Position numbers and translations under genes: made by a program. From NCBI GenBank assembly GCA_002422175.1, contig DITR01000062.1, positions 931-7,767 of the forward strand: DNA of 6,837 bases, read 5' to 3'. Shown in pieces: positions 4,997-6,837 of the stretch. The notes beneath the pieces were generated by a model. That model was not told where the DNA came from. It saw only the letters and a program-made list of their open reading frames with translations, and did not search any database. The first letter of the stretch is position 1; each line of letters starts with the position of its first letter. Source of the stretch: Alcaligenaceae bacterium UBA6179. GTDB lineage: Bacteria; Pseudomonadota; Gammaproteobacteria; Burkholderiales; Burkholderiaceae_B.

Positions 4997-6033
4997 AGCC
5001 ACCTCGTCAATCGTTGCGTGTGTTGTGGTGTGCTGTATTTGGTCAGACGTATGCGGCCCGATTCATTAACCTCGTGGTGCTGGTTGTGACGCTTGTTCTG
5101 GCGGGAAAGGCGTTGTCATGGGGCTTGCTGTTTGCAGTGGCCCCTTGGCAAGACCCATCGTTATGTACTCAGGCTCTTGGGGCCTGTTGGCCATTTTTAA
5201 CTGAAAAGTTACCGCTGATTTTGTTTGGCACCTTCCCCTTTGATGAACGATGGCGGGCACTGATTGTCAGCCTCAGTCTTTTACTGATGAGTTCGGCTAC
5301 GCTGTTTCAGTGGTTTTCTTGGCGATGGCAGGCGCTAGGCTGGCTAGCCTGTGTCTGTCTGTTTCCGGTGTTGATGGGCGGTGGTCTGGCTGGCCTCAAG
5401 CCCGTTGCATCAGCACAATGGAACGGTCTGCCCGTATTGCTTTTCTTGGGCACCACAAGTTTGGCAGCAGCTTTACCAGTGGGTTTATTCCTGGGTTTAG
5501 CCCGACATGCTAAGTCACCGATATGGTGTTGGCCCTCGACAATTTTTATTGAGACCTTACGTGGCATTCCGATGGTCGCCGTGCTTTTCTTTGGGGTGTT
5601 TGTATTGCCGCTTTTAGTGGGTTCTTACAAATTATCTGCGATTTATGCTGCGCTTATTGTTTTGGTGTTTTTCCATGGGGCGTATGTAGCGGAAGATCTT
5701 CGGTCTGGCTTGCAATCAATCACAAAGGGGCAGTGGGAAGCAAGCCAGTCTATTGGCCTCAGTCATGTGCAAACATTACGCCTCGTCATTTTGCCGCAAG
5801 CGCTCAAGTCTGCCATGCCCGCACTGACTAATACGGCGATTGGTGGCTTTAAAGATACATCACTGATCGTCTTGGTTGGGTTGCATGACATGCTCTCTAC
5901 GGCAAGAATGGCTTTTTCAGATGTGAATTGGCAGTCTCAAGCGCTAGAGGCTTATGTCTTTGTGGGTCTTATATTCTTTGTGCTCAATGGCTTGATTGCC
6001 GTAGCAGGTCGACGCCTTGAAAAAGCGCTTTGA
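4993..6033 (+). CDS. aapM: Amino-acid ABC transporter permease, AapM/BztC type (TTG start)
   Basis: 346 aa, second membrane subunit of the importer. The N-terminal helix is at about 23-45. The segment GACWPFLTEKLPLILFGTFP (63-82) followed by DERWRAL is a hallmark of AapM/BztC. More helices lie at about 88-105 and 115-135, and then the permease core begins around 148. IETLRGIPMVAVLFF (186-200) and the EAA loop YVAEDLRSGLQSITKGQW (231-248) through SIGLSHVQTLRLVILPQ are well conserved, as is NTAIGGFKDTSLIVLVGL (280-297). The end RRLEKAL is also family-like. The start codon is TTG at 4993-4995, overlapping the aapQ TGA as TTGA; a G-run at 4983-4987 may help the ribosome. The nearest family homology begins right after this codon, so TTG is the natural start. 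An ATPase gene (aapP) normally follows but does not here. Confidence 0.9.
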   Translation: MKPPRQSLRVLWCAVFGQTYAARFINLVVLVVTLVLAGKALSWGLLFAVAPWQDPSLCTQALGACWPFLTEKLPLILFGTFPFDERWRALIVSLSLLLMSSATLFQWFSWRWQALGWLACVCLFPVLMGGGLAGLKPVASAQWNGLPVLLFLGTTSLAAALPVGLFLGLARHAKSPIWCWPSTIFIETLRGIPMVAVLFFGVFVLPLLVGSYKLSAIYAALIVLVFFHGAYVAEDLRSGLQSITKGQWEASQSIGLSHVQTLRLVILPQALKSAMPALTNTAIGGFKDTSLIVLVGLHDMLSTARMAFSDVNWQSQALEAYVFVGLIFFVLNGLIAVAGRRLEKAL

Positions 6034-6100
6034 ACAACCCTCGCCAGTGTTTATGATTAGCCCCTACTACTTTCAAAATAACAAACAACTGTGACGACTC

Positions 6101-6837
6101 ATGAATCAAGAAAGTAAGGGCATGTTGATTGGTTTTGTAGGCATTCTTATTTTTAGTTTGACTTTGCCCATTACTAAAATTGCTGTACAAAGTTTTAACC
6201 CCTATTTCATTGCTTTTGGAAGGGCCGCGCTTGCAGGTATCGCTGCCGCGAGTTACCTTTTTATGACAAAGGCCTCGCTGCCTTCTCAATCAGAGTTCAT
6301 TAAACTCATCATCATCGCCTTAGGGGTTGTGTTTGGGTTTCCGATTTTTACGACAGTAGCGATGACCCATGGGGCTTCATCGCATGGTGCCGTTATTTTA
6401 GGTTTGCTTCCATTAGCAATTACGGTGATTGGCGTCATTCGGTTTGGTGAACGGCCATCGCTTGGGTTCTGGGTCGTTTCGTTAATTGGTGCCGTCATTG
6501 TCATGTCTTATGCCTTGATACAGGGCTCAGGCCGGTTTTCATACTTTGATGGGTTGGTTGCAATGGGTGGGTTATGCGCTTGTATGGGCTACGTTGAAGG
6601 GGGTCAATTATCTAAAAAAATGAACCCGGTAGCGGTTATTTCTTGGGCATTGGTCATTGCATTACCGATTAATCTTATTGCGTCGGGCTACTTTTTTATG
6701 GATGAGTATCTTGACGCAAGCAAAACCGCTTGGGTGAGCTTTTTATATTTGAGCTTTTTTTCTATGTATGCAGGGTTTTTCTTTTGGTACAAAGGCTTAG
6801 CTATGGGGGGTAATGCAAGAGTGAGTCAAATGCTCTT
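6101..6837 (+). CDS. DMT-superfamily EamA transporter (3' end outside window)
   Basis: 245 codons are present and the frame is open to the window edge. Full proteins usually have about 290-300 residues, so around 50 are missing. It is an inner-membrane exporter or permease with two EamA repeats and ten helices. The first repeat is at about 8-138 (GMLIGFVGILIFSLTLPITK; FIAFGRAALAGI; SSHGAVILGLLPLAITVIG; IGAVIVMSYALIQG). The second begins at about 150 (FDGLVAMGGLCACMGYVEGG) and reaches FFFWYKGLAMGGNARVSQM near the edge, the usual start of its last three helices. Substrates in this family include amino acids, metabolites and drugs; none can be assigned here. The ATG at 6101 is chosen because the family N-terminus starts directly after it; a second in-frame ATG at 6122 is possible. 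No strong Shine-Dalgarno is seen. It begins 67 nt after aapM without a visible terminator, so it could be co-transcribed with the importer genes. Confidence 0.88.
   Translation, partial: MNQESKGMLIGFVGILIFSLTLPITKIAVQSFNPYFIAFGRAALAGIAAASYLFMTKASLPSQSEFIKLIIIALGVVFGFPIFTTVAMTHGASSHGAVILGLLPLAITVIGVIRFGERPSLGFWVVSLIGAVIVMSYALIQGSGRFSYFDGLVAMGGLCACMGYVEGGQLSKKMNPVAVISWALVIALPINLIASGYFFMDEYLDASKTAWVSFLYLSFFSMYAGFFFWYKGLAMGGNARVSQML

Noticed and set aside
5307..5567. Minus-strand open frame of 86 codons opposite aapM
   Set aside because: The sense frame is a well conserved permease. The antisense product is low-complexity and basic, without a recognisable domain.
6022..6031. AAAGCGCTTT palindrome at the end of aapM
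   Set aside because: A short 10-bp self-complementary site within codons of the conserved C-terminus, with no T-run and no loop. Likely chance.

Overview
The window looks like chromosome from a heterotrophic proteobacterium of moderate GC content. Burkholderiales (Betaproteobacteria) is my best guess. It rests on the style of the arsenic genes and the AapJ/BztA-type amino-acid transporter; nothing in the window fixes the taxon. I see no phage genes, transposases, CRISPR array, tRNA or rRNA.

Minus strand, 1-984: an arsenic-resistance operon reading right to left, arsR - arsC - acr3. arsR and arsC overlap by 4 nt, arsC and acr3 are 2 nt apart, and acr3 runs off the left edge. ArsR senses arsenite, the thioredoxin-linked ArsC reduces arsenate to arsenite, and Acr3 exports it. 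A perfect 8+8 bp inverted repeat lies over the arsR start codon and is the likely autoregulatory operator.

Plus strand, 1085-2137: a nitronate monooxygenase-family flavoprotein, divergent from the ars operon across about 100 bp.

Plus strand, 2335-2910: three very small, tightly packed genes (77, 60 and 47 codons). Each is predicted to encode a membrane protein with one or two helices. I cannot name any of them. The last one overlaps its neighbour by ATGA and is easily missed because of its size.

Plus strand, 3081-6033: a coupled three-gene block for a polar/general amino-acid ABC importer: periplasmic binding protein (AapJ/BztA type) and two permeases (AapQ and AapM types). The genes overlap by 1 nt and 4 nt, and the second permease starts at TTG. 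The ATPase gene (aapP/bztD) that usually completes this operon is not next. Instead a DMT/EamA exporter gene begins 67 nt later and is cut by the right edge. AapQ is also short at its N-terminus. A 10-bp imperfect hairpin stands upstream of the binding-protein gene.

The main points for a second look are the missing ATPase, the shortened AapQ, the small membrane-protein cassette, the operator over the arsR start and the hairpin before aapJ. No stretch longer than 300 bases lacks a gene. The two longest gaps (2138-2334 and 2911-3080) hold no RNA gene that I can recognise.
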